Shown: in pieces, positions 27,361 to 35,577 of the stretch | Position numbering within the stretch: the stretch's first letter is position 1 | Layout: each line of letters begins with the position of its first letter | Source of the DNA: Actinomycetota bacterium | GTDB taxonomy: Bacteria; Actinomycetota; Thermoleophilia; Gaiellales; Gaiellaceae | NCBI GenBank assembly: GCA_020029615.1 | Contig: JAIBJO010000003.1 | Coordinates: 1-62,253 of the forward strand | Direction of reading: 5' to 3' | Length of the DNA stretch: 62,253 bases | Notes under the pieces: model-generated | What the model was told of the DNA's origin: nothing | Database searches by the model: none | The model's input: only the letters and a program-made list of their open reading frames with translations | Program-made: the position numbers and the translations under genes

Positions 27361-29274
27361 ATGAAGGTCGTGCTTCCGGACGCCACCGAGCTCGAGCTTC
27401 CCGACGGCGCGACGGGGCTCGAGGCCGCGCGTGCGATCGGGCCGAAGCTCGCCGAGCAGGCTGTTCTCGCACGGGTGAACGGCTCGACCCGTGACCTACG
27501 GCTGCCTCTCGCGGACGGCGAGAGCGTTCAGTTCCTGACGACGCGCGACATCCAGGACCCGGATGCGCTTTACGTGCTCCGCCACTCCACCGCCCACCTG
27601 CTCGCAGAGGCCGTCATGCGGCTCCATCCCGGGGTCAAGATCGCGATCGGTCCTCCGGTCGCAGACGGGTTCTACTACGACTTCGAGTTTCCGGAGCCGA
27701 TATCGGAGGACGACCTCGCCGCGATCGAGGACGAGATGCGGCGCGAGATCGAGGAGGGTCGTACCTGGGTACGCGAGGAGCTCACCCTGGACGAGGCGGT
27801 CAGTCGGTTCGAGGCGGAGTCCCAGCCCTACAAGGTCGAGCTCGCCCGGGACGCCGAGGGCACGATCTCGCTCTATACGCAGGGCGAGTTCACCGATCTC
27901 TGTAGGGGGCCCCACCTGCAGGACGCGTCGCCCATCAAGGCGCTCAAGCTGACGAGCCTCGCGGGCGCGTATTGGCGCGGCGACGAACGGAACACGCAGC
28001 TCACGCGCATCTACGGCACCGCGTTCTACTCGCAGGCCGACCTCGACGCCCATCTCGAACGGCTCGAGCAGGCGCGAGCGCGCGACCACAGACGCATCGG
28101 ACGTCAGCTCGATCTCTTCCATCTCTCCGACCACTCGCCGGGCTCACCCTTCTGGCACCCCAGAGGCATGGTGCTGTGGAACGCGCTCGAGGACCTGCGA
28201 CGACGTGAGAACCGACGGCGCGGCTACGTCGAGGTCAAGACGCCGCTCCTCTACGACCTCGAGACGTACAAGACCTCCGGTCACTACGCGAACTACGAGG
28301 AGAACATGTTCTTCGTGCAGCCGCACGAAGGCGAGGAGCCACTGGCGCTCAAGCCGATGAACTGCCCGGGCCACATGCTGCTGTTCGGCTCGCGACTGCG
28401 CTCCTACCGCGATCTTCCGATTCGCTACGCGGAATCGTCGACGTTGCATCGCGACGAGCGCGGCGGAACGCTGCACGGCCTTCTGCGCGTGAAGCACATC
28501 ACCCAGGACGACGCCCATGTGTTCGTCAGCGAGGAGCAGATCCAGGACGAGATCGACGGGATGATCGAGTTCGTCGACTACCTGTATGGCCGGTTCGGGG
28601 TGACGCCTCGGGCCGAGCTGTCGACGCGTCCCGAGAAGCGCCTCGGGACGGACGAGCAGTGGGATCACGCGGAGGCGGCGCTCGAGGCTGCGTTGACGCG
28701 CCACGGCCTGGAGTACGTCATCTCATCGGGCGAGGGGACGTTCTACGGCCCGAAGATCGATCTCCACATGACCGACGTCCTCGGCCGGAGCTGGCAGATG
28801 GGAACGATCCAGCTCGACTACCAGATGCCCGTCCAGTTCGGGCTCAGCTACATGGGGCCGGACAACCGCGAGCACGCGCCCGTCGTCATCCACCGTGCGC
28901 TCCTGGGCTCGCTCGAGCGGTTCATGGGGATCCTCATCGAGCACTACGGAGGAGCGTTCCCGTTCTGGCTCTCGCCGGTGCAGGCTCGAGTGATCCCCGT
29001 GGGTGAGGGGCATCGCGTCGCAGCGGGCACGCTCCGCGATCGGCTCGATGCCCGCGGGTACCGGGTCGAGGTGGACGAGCGCGACGAGACGCTCGGCAAG
29101 CGGATCCGGGACGCCGAGCTCGACAAGGTGCCGTTCGTCGTCGTGTACGGCGATCGCGAGTCCGACGAGGCGCTGGCGGTGCGCGAGCGCGGGGGAGGCC
29201 AGTCGACGCTGTCGCTGGGCGAGCTCCTCGAGAGGTTCGGCGAGCTCGCCGCCGAGGCTGACCCCACTCCGTAG
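27361..29274 (+). CDS. thrS: Threonine--tRNA ligase
   Basis: 637 residues, normal length. TGS domain (about 1-60), tRNA SAD editing region (HSTAHLLAEAVMRLHPG, HCRGP-like SVCRGP region near residue 180), class II catalytic core with motif 1-3 (MNCPGHMLLF, LHRDERGGTLHGLLRVKHITQ) and the C-terminal anticodon-binding domain (VIPVGEGHR). Charges tRNA-Thr. The stop codon TAG lies inside a perfect 28-nt palindrome. Followed by the infC-rpmI-rplT block, as in many bacteria. Confidence 0.97.
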   Translation: MKVVLPDATELELPDGATGLEAARAIGPKLAEQAVLARVNGSTRDLRLPLADGESVQFLTTRDIQDPDALYVLRHSTAHLLAEAVMRLHPGVKIAIGPPVADGFYYDFEFPEPISEDDLAAIEDEMRREIEEGRTWVREELTLDEAVSRFEAESQPYKVELARDAEGTISLYTQGEFTDLCRGPHLQDASPIKALKLTSLAGAYWRGDERNTQLTRIYGTAFYSQADLDAHLERLEQARARDHRRIGRQLDLFHLSDHSPGSPFWHPRGMVLWNALEDLRRRENRRRGYVEVKTPLLYDLETYKTSGHYANYEENMFFVQPHEGEEPLALKPMNCPGHMLLFGSRLRSYRDLPIRYAESSTLHRDERGGTLHGLLRVKHITQDDAHVFVSEEQIQDEIDGMIEFVDYLYGRFGVTPRAELSTRPEKRLGTDEQWDHAEAALEAALTRHGLEYVISSGEGTFYGPKIDLHMTDVLGRSWQMGTIQLDYQMPVQFGLSYMGPDNREHAPVVIHRALLGSLERFMGILIEHYGGAFPFWLSPVQARVIPVGEGHRVAAGTLRDRLDARGYRVEVDERDETLGKRIRDAELDKVPFVVVYGDRESDEALAVRERGGGQSTLSLGELLERFGELAAEADPTP

Positions 29275-29298
29275 GGGCGAGATATATCTCGCCCCTAC
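29271..29298. repeat. Perfect 28-nt palindrome at the end of thrS
   Basis: Two 14-nt arms with no loop (GTAGGGGCGAGATA and its complement), starting one base before the thrS TAG. It can fold as a terminator but lacks a T run, and similar GGGGCGA palindromes recur as dispersed elements in many environmental genomes. Only one copy is in the window. Confidence 0.6.
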
Positions 29299-29301
29299 TG
29301 G

Positions 29302-29488
29302 TACGATCCGGCGTCTGCAAGCAGGAGCTCATCGCCTCCTCACCTCCCGGGCTTGACTCGCGGGGGTTCAACCGAGCCGAAGGTTGGAGAGGTGACGAGC
29401 CGCTGCGTGCAGCGGTTCGTGTCGTTTACAAGGAGGAAGCTGAGAGCTTGATGAAGGGCTTTTGAGACCACGTCGCCGCCGGCCCTCC
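29302..29488 (+). promoter_or_regulatory. infC leader: promoter, hairpin and a mini-ORF
   Basis: An extended -10 candidate TGGTACGAT (29299-29307) is followed by about 180 nt of leader. It contains a perfect 6-bp hairpin (CCGCTG...CAGCGG near 29400-29416), a strong ribosome site AGGAGG (29431-29436) and a tiny ORF (TTG 29448/ATG 29451, encoding MKGF) whose TGA overlaps an in-frame TTG (29462) of infC. This looks like coupled or autoregulated initiation, as known for infC/L20 leaders, but the structure differs from the ones I know. Confidence 0.45.
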
Positions 29489-30154
29489 ATGGACCGGGTC
29501 GTTCCACGCAAGCGGGACGAGCGCATCAACGAGGAGATCCGTGTCCCGCGCGTCCGCCTGGTGGACGAGAACGGCGGCCAGGTAGGGATCACCCCGACGA
29601 AGGAAGCGCTGGAGTTCGCGTACGGGAGGGGCCTCGACCTCGTCGAGGTCGCCGCCGGAGCGGATCCGCCCGTCGCCCGGGTGATGGACTACTCGAAGTA
29701 CCGCTACGAGCAGGAGCAGCGCGCGAAGCAGGCCCGCAAGCATCAACTCCAGATCCACATCAAGGAGATCAAACTCAGGCCGAAGATCGGAATCCACGAC
29801 TACGAGACCAAGAAGGGGCACGTGGTGCGCTTTCTGGGTCAGCGGGCCAAGGTAAAGGTCACGATCATGTTCCGGGGGCGCGAGACGCTCCATCCGGAAC
29901 GGGGTCGTGATCTCCTCATGAGGCTCGCGGAGGACGTCAAGGAGCTCGGCTCGATAGAGCAGCAGCCGATCCTCGACGGACGCAACATGGTCATGGTGCT
30001 CGGGCCGTTGAAGAACGTAGGAGCGAAGGCAGATGCCAAAGATGAAGACGTCGAAAGGCGCGAAGAAGCGCTTCAAGGTGACCGGGACGGGGAAGCTCCT
30101 TCGCAGGCACGGGATGAGGAGCCACAACCTCGAGAAGAAGTCGTCGAAGCGTAG
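29489..30154 (+). CDS. infC: Translation initiation factor IF-3
   Basis: 221 residues from ATG 29489; TTG 29462 gives nine more Arg-rich residues and may be the true, coupled start. IF-3 N-domain (RINEEIRVPRVRLVDENG, DLVEVAAGADPPVARVMDY) and C-domain (IKLRPKIGIHDYETKKG, FLGQRAKVKVTIMFRG) are both complete. IF-3 keeps ribosomal subunits apart and checks the start codon. After the usual end (VMVLGPLKN) about 40 extra acidic, Arg/Glu-rich residues are read through the first 122 bp of rpmI in another frame. Confidence 0.95.
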   Translation: MDRVVPRKRDERINEEIRVPRVRLVDENGGQVGITPTKEALEFAYGRGLDLVEVAAGADPPVARVMDYSKYRYEQEQRAKQARKHQLQIHIKEIKLRPKIGIHDYETKKGHVVRFLGQRAKVKVTIMFRGRETLHPERGRDLLMRLAEDVKELGSIEQQPILDGRNMVMVLGPLKNVGAKADAKDEDVERREEALQGDRDGEAPSQARDEEPQPREEVVEA

Positions 30155-30230
30155 GCGCGGCTTCCGCAAGATGGACGGCGTCGCCGAGAGCGACGTGAAA
30201 TCTGTCAAGAAGCTCCTCAGGGGAGGCTGA
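30033..30230 (+). CDS. rpmI: 50S ribosomal protein L35
   Basis: 65 residues, normal length, very basic: MPKMKTSKGAKKRFKVTGTGKL then RRHGMRSHNLEKKSSKRRRG. Large-subunit protein. A ribosome site (GTAGGAG) sits inside the infC coding region about 10 nt before the ATG. The first 122 bp overlap infC in a different frame. rplT follows after 6 bp. Confidence 0.97.
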   Translation: MPKMKTSKGAKKRFKVTGTGKLLRRHGMRSHNLEKKSSKRRRGFRKMDGVAESDVKSVKKLLRGG

Positions 30231-30236
30231 GCCGCC

Positions 30237-30611
30237 ATGCCTCGCGTCAAACGAGCCGTCCATGCGCGCAAGAAGCGCGCCAAGGTCCTCGAGCAGGCCA
30301 AGGGGTACTACGGCCGCAAGAAGTCGAGCTACCGGTTCGCGAAGGAGCAGGTCGAGCACTCGCTCGTCTACGCCTACCGCGACCGCAAGGCGCGCAAGCG
30401 GACGTTTCGCTCGCTCTGGATCGTCCGCATCAATGCGGCCGCTCGTGTGAACGGCCTCTCGTACAACCGGTTCATGGACGGCGTGAAGAAGGCCGGGATC
30501 GAGCTCGATCGCAAGTCGCTCGCCGACATCGCGGTCTCGGATCCACAGGCGTTCGCGGCCGTCGCCGAGCGCGCGAAGGCTGCGCTCGACGCCGACGCCA
30601 GAGCAGCCTGA
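30237..30611 (+). CDS. rplT: 50S ribosomal protein L20
   Basis: 124 residues, basic, with the family core [20 protein letters not shown] and [16 protein letters not shown], then [16 protein letters not shown]. Needed for large-subunit assembly; in several bacteria L20 represses its own operon by binding the infC/rpmI leader. The stop TGA overlaps a CTG (30608) that is the probable start of the next gene. Confidence 0.97.
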   Translation: MPRVKRAVHARKKRAKVLEQAKGYYGRKKSSYRFAKEQVEHSLVYAYRDRKARKRTFRSLWIVRINAAARVNGLSYNRFMDGVKKAGIELDRKSLADIAVSDPQAFAAVAERAKAALDADARAA

Positions 30612-31285
30612 TCGAGTCTCGTCAAAACGAGAAGCTCCGGCTCGTCCGGAAGCTTCTCTCTGCCCGCAAGCATCGCGTGGAGACCGGGCTGTTCGCCGCC
30701 GAGGGCGAGGATCTGGTCGATGCCGCCGCGGCGGCGGGGGTCGAGCCCGTCGAGCTCCTCGTGGCGGGTGAGAACGTCCTGCCAGAGCTGCTCGGCGACG
30801 TCTCCACGCTCGGTCACGCGCCACGCGTGATCGGCGTGTATCGGAGTGAGGACCTGCCGACGGGAGCTCGGGACGTCGTGCTGGCGCTGTGGCGGATCGC
30901 AGACCCGGGGAACGTCGGCACGCTCCTGCGCACCGCCGACGCCTTCGGTGCCGGCGTGTCGCTTTCTCCCGAGTGTGCGGACCCTGTCGGGCCGAAGGCG
31001 CTACGTGCGTCCGCCGGCGCAATCTTTCGCGTACCGCTCGTGGCCTGGGATGCAGTACCGGTCCGCCGAGTCGCTCTCGTCGCTCACGGTGGCGGCTCTC
31101 TCGAGAGCGTGATCCTCGACCCTCCCGTGACGTTCGTCCTCGGCGCGGAGCGCCAGGGGCTCCCCGACGACCTGGTGGCTCTGAGCCACAGGGTCACCAT
31201 CGAACTGCCCGGAGACGCGGAATCGCTGAATGTCGCGGCTGCGGGTGCGATCGCGCTCTACGAGCTCTCGCGGCGCGCTTCGTGA
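30608..31285 (+). CDS. SpoU/TrmH-family RNA 2'-O-methyltransferase with probable CTG start
   Basis: 225 residues if begun at CTG 30608. The usual family N-terminus ([19 protein letters not shown]) lies upstream of the only ordinary start (GTG 30677, which would give 202 residues), and the only plausible initiator there is CTG 30608, overlapping the rplT stop as CTGA. The SPOUT core is clear: [34 protein letters not shown] and [13 protein letters not shown], the last being the knotted AdoMet-binding motif. It methylates a ribose in 23S rRNA or tRNA; the exact target is unknown. Converges on the DUF2207 gene with 5 bp between stops. Confidence 0.85.
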   Translation: MIESRQNEKLRLVRKLLSARKHRVETGLFAAEGEDLVDAAAAAGVEPVELLVAGENVLPELLGDVSTLGHAPRVIGVYRSEDLPTGARDVVLALWRIADPGNVGTLLRTADAFGAGVSLSPECADPVGPKALRASAGAIFRVPLVAWDAVPVRRVALVAHGGGSLESVILDPPVTFVLGAERQGLPDDLVALSHRVTIELPGDAESLNVAAAGAIALYELSRRAS

Positions 31286-31290
31286 GCTTG

Positions 31291-32946
31291 CTAGCCGAAG
31301 CCGCCGCCACCGCCGCCACCGCCGCCTCCACCTCCGCCCGAGAATCCACCCCCGCCTCCGCCCGAGCCCGAGTTCGGCGGCGCGAGCGCCGACCCGAACC
31401 CGGACGCGAGGTCGCCGATCGAGAGGCTCGACGCCCCGGAGCCCAGGTCGCCGCCTGAGGAGATCCAGTAGACGGAGCTTGCCTGGTGGAGCTCCTCGGG
31501 CATGTGCAGCTGCGCCCCCTGCAGCACGCGTTCGGCGATCCCGAATGCGATTCCGTAGACGAGGTACCGCTCCCAGAGCTCGAGCGTCGCAGGCGGCGCC
31601 TCGTGCAGGCGCGGGAAGTCCGTGAGATACCGACGAAAGGCCTCCCAGCGCTCCGCCTCGGCCTGGCCGGCCTTCGTCCGTCGTCGCCACGCGCGGCGGT
31701 TGAACGCCAGGGTCGCGACGCAGAGCCCCCCGTTCGCGATGAGGCAGGCGCCGACGCCGACCAGGATCACGTCCGTGTACCGGGGATACACCGGCCGCCA
31801 GCCGTTGCTCGCCAGGAAGATCAGTGCACCGCCGGCGAGCCCGAAGACGATCGCCGCCGCGACGAGTGGGATCGCGCCGCGCGAGCGGAACCAGGATCTT
31901 CGAGCTGCCTCTGCCCCCACAGCTTCCTTGAACGCGGTGAACCGCGGGTGCATGGACGTGCGCTCGTCCTCGATGCGCTCACGAAATCTCGACAGGCGCT
32001 CGGTCGATCCGTCGAGAACGGCGTCGACCACGTCGGCGACGTCACGTTCCCAGCTCGCGAGGTCCTGCTCCGTCCCCGCCGAGAGTTCGAGGTCGGAGAC
32101 CTCCTCCGACCGGAGACCGCCCCAGATCGACCGCTCGGTCGTCGTCGGCTCGCTCTTGTAGACGCCCCGTCGGATCAGGTCGAAGAGCGTCGCCGTGAAC
32201 TCGTACGACCCCGCCTCACCGCCTTGCCTGAGCAACGTCGGCACGAGCGCGGGCTGGGTGTCCGTCGGCGGCTCCTGCTCGTACTCGCGGTCGTATCCCG
32301 TCCGTCGCTCCCTGCCCATGAACCAGAACACGGCCGCGATGACGAGCAGGGCCGGGAGCATCGCCAGTCCCAGGATCACGAGGCCGGTGCGAAGCGGGTG
32401 ATCCTTGAGCGCCTGAATGCGGTCGCTGTCGCGCCGAAAGCGGTCGGCGTCGGCCTGCTCTTCCGCGACGATGCGGTCGAGGCCGTTCCCTCGGACGACC
32501 TTCATGCCGGCCGTCGACGTGAACGCCGGCCGCGTGATCAGCGTTCGCAGCTCGACGAACTGATGCGCGGGCACGTTGGCTGCACGGAGCGTTGCGCGCC
32601 GACCGCCGAGGTCGACGTCACCGCGCACCCACACGGGCTTGCCCCAGGCCCTGAGGATCCTGCCGGGCGCGCTTTCGATCGCCACGAGGCGCCAGAGTGG
32701 CTCCGCCCACTGGTCTCCCCAGACCTTCAGGTTTACGTCGACGACGTCGTCGTAGGCGACCGCCAGGCCTCGGAGGGTGTAGGAGACCGTGAAGGCGCGC
32801 GTTTGGTCGCGGGCGTCGAAGTACCAGACGATGCGCATGCCGTCCCCGTGCCGCGTGACGCCGAACGTCTGCGCGCGTCCGGGCGCCAGTTCGGTCGCCG
32901 TCCCGCGGACGTAGGCGATGCCGCGCTCGGCAACCGACGGATCCAC
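31291..32946 (-). CDS. DUF2207-family membrane protein with Gly-rich tail; N-terminus uncertain
   Basis: 551 residues from GTG 32946, but the same frame stays open and sensible for about 69 codons upstream, to the end of lemA: it encodes a signal-like segment (RLLALAAVAAIASLALPGAARA) then DVAVDVQPDGALGISERIEV, the usual DUF2207 N-terminus. No ATG, GTG or TTG exists in that stretch, so a non-standard start, a -1 frameshift out of lemA, or a base error is implied. Further on are transmembrane segments (about 185-210 and 370-420) and an extreme poly-Gly C-terminus. Function unknown; DUF2207 genes typically pair with lemA, as here. Confidence 0.7.
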   Translation of the reverse strand: MDPSVAERGIAYVRGTATELAPGRAQTFGVTRHGDGMRIVWYFDARDQTRAFTVSYTLRGLAVAYDDVVDVNLKVWGDQWAEPLWRLVAIESAPGRILRAWGKPVWVRGDVDLGGRRATLRAANVPAHQFVELRTLITRPAFTSTAGMKVVRGNGLDRIVAEEQADADRFRRDSDRIQALKDHPLRTGLVILGLAMLPALLVIAAVFWFMGRERRTGYDREYEQEPPTDTQPALVPTLLRQGGEAGSYEFTATLFDLIRRGVYKSEPTTTERSIWGGLRSEEVSDLELSAGTEQDLASWERDVADVVDAVLDGSTERLSRFRERIEDERTSMHPRFTAFKEAVGAEAARRSWFRSRGAIPLVAAAIVFGLAGGALIFLASNGWRPVYPRYTDVILVGVGACLIANGGLCVATLAFNRRAWRRRTKAGQAEAERWEAFRRYLTDFPRLHEAPPATLELWERYLVYGIAFGIAERVLQGAQLHMPEELHQASSVYWISSGGDLGSGASSLSIGDLASGFGSALAPPNSGSGGGGGGFSGGGGGGGGGGGGGFG

Positions 32947-33149
32947 GAGCGTCTCGCCCGGTCGCAGGGGGATGTCGCGGTAACCGAAGTGGAAGTCGCC
33001 CGAGAAGGCAACCTCGATCCGCTCGCTGATCCCGAGAGCCCCGTCCGGCTGGACGTCGACCGCGACGTCGGCGGCGAGAAGCGAGAAGCTGTCGGCGCGC
33101 GCGGCGCCGGGCAGCGCGAGAGAGGCGATCGCGGCAACCGCCGCGAGCG

Positions 33150-33704
33150 CTAGAAGTCGACGACCGGCGCCTCCCGTTGCGCCTCCTCCTCGACTTCGAA
33201 GAACTCGCGAACGGAGAAGCCGAACGGCCCGGCGACCACGAGCCCCGGGAACGTCTGGACGGTGTTGTTGTAGGTCAAGACGGAGTCGTTGTAGACCTGC
33301 CGGCTGACGGCGACCCGGTTCTCCGTCTCCGCGAGCTCCGTCTGGAGCTGCCGGAAGTTCTCGTCCGCCTGGAGCTCGGGATACGCCTCGGCCACTGCGA
33401 AGAGCCTGCCGAGAGCCGCGCCGAGAATCCCTTCAGCGGTCGCGGTCTCAGCCGGCGTCTTCGCGCTCTGCGCTCGTGTGCGCGCCTCGGTCACGGCCTC
33501 GAACGTCCCGCGCTCGTGCGCCGCGTACCCCTTCACGGACTCCACGAGGTTCGGAATCAGGTCCCAGCGCCGCTTGAGCTGAACCTCGACCTGCGCCCAC
33601 GCGTTGTCGACCCGGTTCCGCCGCTGGACGAGGCGGTTGTACAGCGCAACGAGCATCAGCCCGACGAGCAGGACGAGCCCCAGGATGACGAGCAGCCAGA
33701 TCAC
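33150..33704 (-). CDS. lemA: LemA family membrane protein
   Basis: 184 residues. An N-terminal transmembrane helix (IWLLVILGLVLLVGLMLVALYNRL) is followed by the LemA coiled-coil region with LVQRRNRVDNAWAQVEVQL and RWDLIPNLVESVKGYA. Function poorly known. GTG 33704 has GGAGG upstream and a TAGAGT box (33715-33720) 10 nt before it. The DUF2207 gene follows directly, its signal peptide overlapping the lemA stop region in another frame. Divergence or shared function with DUF2207 is a common pairing. Confidence 0.9.
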   Translation of the reverse strand: MIWLLVILGLVLLVGLMLVALYNRLVQRRNRVDNAWAQVEVQLKRRWDLIPNLVESVKGYAAHERGTFEAVTEARTRAQSAKTPAETATAEGILGAALGRLFAVAEAYPELQADENFRQLQTELAETENRVAVSRQVYNDSVLTYNNTVQTFPGLVVAGPFGFSVREFFEVEEEAQREAPVVDF

Positions 33705-33765
33705 CGTGCCTCCGACTCTAAGGGAACGGTCGCTCGTGTGGCAACCGCTGCGTATGTCGCACGGC

Positions 33766-34476
33766 TCAGCGCGCCGCGCAGACGAAGATCATGTCCTCCT
33801 CGCCGTCGTACGGCCGGCGATCGAACCATCCGTACGTCGCGTCGACGTCGAAGTCGGCGGCGTCGAGGATGCGGAGCCATTCGGGGAAGGAAAGCCAATG
33901 CAGCTCGAAGGTCGTCGTCGCCTCTCCCGAGCGAATGGAGAGCGAGAGTGTTCGTGCTCCCTCGTCCCAGTCGGCCCGCTCGAAGATCCCGGGCTCGCGC
34001 TCGAGCCAGCGCCCGTCCGTCTCTTCGATGTCCTCGCGACTCGGTGAGAAGACGTCGAACACGAAGTGCCCGCCGGGCACGAGCAGGCTTCGTGCGGCTC
34101 GAGCAGCCACGAGCTTCTCGGACTCGGTTTCCATGTGCAGCAGTGAGCGGAACGGGCAGATGACGAGCGGAACGTCCTCGGGAACCGGTGGGTCGCGAAG
34201 ATCACCGAGTCGTAGGTCGACGAGCTCCGTGACGCCGGCCGACTCCGCTGCGACCCGCGCGACGCCGAGCATCCCCGGCGAGGAATCCACGCCGATGACC
34301 CGGATGCCCGCCCGAGCTATCGGGACTGCGATGCGACCGGTTCCCACGGCCAGCTCGACGACGGGGCCGCCGGACGCGAGCGCCCGCTCCACGTAGAAGC
34401 CGACGTCCTCGGTGACGGACCGACTCCAAGGGTCGTAGAACGAAGCGATGCGATCGTAGAGCGCCAGAGAGGGCAA
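33766..34476 (-). CDS. Class I SAM-dependent methyltransferase
   Basis: 236 residues. AdoMet-binding motif I in VVELAVGTGRIAVPIARAG and the acidic post-I residue in VIGVDSSPGML are clear, followed by a typical seven-stranded methyltransferase layout (LRLGDLRDP). Substrate unknown; small molecules are usual for this group. TTG start at 34476; the intergenic region to pheS is 105 bp. Lies upstream of lemA on the same strand with 61 bp between. Confidence 0.82.
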   Translation of the reverse strand: MPSLALYDRIASFYDPWSRSVTEDVGFYVERALASGGPVVELAVGTGRIAVPIARAGIRVIGVDSSPGMLGVARVAAESAGVTELVDLRLGDLRDPPVPEDVPLVICPFRSLLHMETESEKLVAARAARSLLVPGGHFVFDVFSPSREDIEETDGRWLEREPGIFERADWDEGARTLSLSIRSGEATTTFELHWLSFPEWLRILDAADFDVDATYGWFDRRPYDGEEDMIFVCAAR

Positions 34477-34564
34477 CTTACAAGCAGCTACGAGCCGGGC
34501 ATCCCTGTGAAGCAGACGGGTTGCAGAGCTTGTCGCACCTTGTCGCTCGGCGAAGGAGCGTTGG

Positions 34565-34570
34565 TAACCT
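34565..34570 (+). promoter_or_regulatory. Candidate -10 box of pheS
   Basis: TAACCT ending 11 nt before ATG 34582; a TTGTCG lies 19 bp upstream as a possible -35. Confidence 0.4.
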
Positions 34571-34581
34571 CGCTCACTCCG

Positions 34582-35577
34582 ATGGACCCCCAGGCTCTCG
34601 AGAACGACGCGCTCGCAGCGGTCGCCACCGCCGCGTCGACTGACGAGATCGAGCGGGTGAGGGTCGAGTACCTCGGGCGGAAGAGCGAGCTGAAGCTGGC
34701 CCTCCGGGAGGTGCGCGATCGCGAGACCGGCACGGCGCTGAACGCGCTTCGGGAACGGCTCGAGGGTGCGATCGACGGGCGCGAGGCCGAGCTCGCCCGC
34801 GCCGAGCTCGACCGCCAGCTAACCGAGGACGTCGTCGACGTCACGCTTCCGGGCGAAGAGTTCCAGCTCGGCACACTCCATCCGACCACCCTCACACGGC
34901 GGATCATCGAGGACGCCTTCCTCGGGCTCGGCTACGAGGTGATCGACGACCGCGAGGTCGAGACCGTCCACTACAACTTCGACCAGCTCGCGTTCGCACC
35001 AACCCATCCGTCGCGCTCGCACCGCGACACGTTCTTCGTCGACGACGAGCGGCTGTTGCGCACCGAGACCTCGCCATCGCAGATCCACGTGATGGAGGCG
35101 AAGCAGCCACCTATCTACATGGTCTCCCTCGGCCGCGTGTACCGCCGAGACGAGATCACCGCGACGCGCTTCCCGATCTTCCACCAGTTCGAAGGGTTGG
35201 CCGTCGACCGCAGCCTCACGCTTGCAGACCTGAAGGGAACCCTCTTGCACGTGATGCGGGCGCTCTTCGGCGAGCAGCGTCAGGTCCGCTTCCGCACGCA
35301 CTTCTTCCCGTTCACGGAGCCGTCCATGGAACCGGACGTCTCGTGTCCGATCTGTGACATGCGGGGGTGCCGGACCTGCAAGTTCACCGGCTGGATCGAG
35401 CTCGGTGGCTCGGGAATGGTCGATCCGGAGGTGCTCACGAACGTCGGCATCGAACCCGAGGAGTGGACGGGATTCGCCTTCGGCTGCGGCATCGAGCGCT
35501 CCGCCCAGCTGCGTCACGGGATCTCCGAGATCAGGCCGTTCTGGGAGAACGACCTCCGCACGCTGAGGCAGTTCTGA
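34582..35577 (+). CDS. pheS: Phenylalanine--tRNA ligase alpha subunit
   Basis: 331 residues from ATG 34582 (frames upstream give an unlikely extension). N-terminal coiled-coil, then class II core: HPSRSHRDTFFVDDERLLRTETSPSQIH, GRVYRRDEITATRFPIFHQFEG and the motif 3 region GCGIERSAQLRHGISEIR. The Cys-rich CPICDMRGCRTCKFTGW element occurs in several bacterial PheS. Forms the alpha2beta2 enzyme with PheT, whose ATG overlaps this TGA. Confidence 0.97.
   Translation: MDPQALENDALAAVATAASTDEIERVRVEYLGRKSELKLALREVRDRETGTALNALRERLEGAIDGREAELARAELDRQLTEDVVDVTLPGEEFQLGTLHPTTLTRRIIEDAFLGLGYEVIDDREVETVHYNFDQLAFAPTHPSRSHRDTFFVDDERLLRTETSPSQIHVMEAKQPPIYMVSLGRVYRRDEITATRFPIFHQFEGLAVDRSLTLADLKGTLLHVMRALFGEQRQVRFRTHFFPFTEPSMEPDVSCPICDMRGCRTCKFTGWIELGGSGMVDPEVLTNVGIEPEEWTGFAFGCGIERSAQLRHGISEIRPFWENDLRTLRQF

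Noticed and set aside
31297-31375. Runs of CCG/CCA that looked like a tandem repeat.
   Set aside because: They encode the poly-Gly tail of the DUF2207 protein, common in that family.
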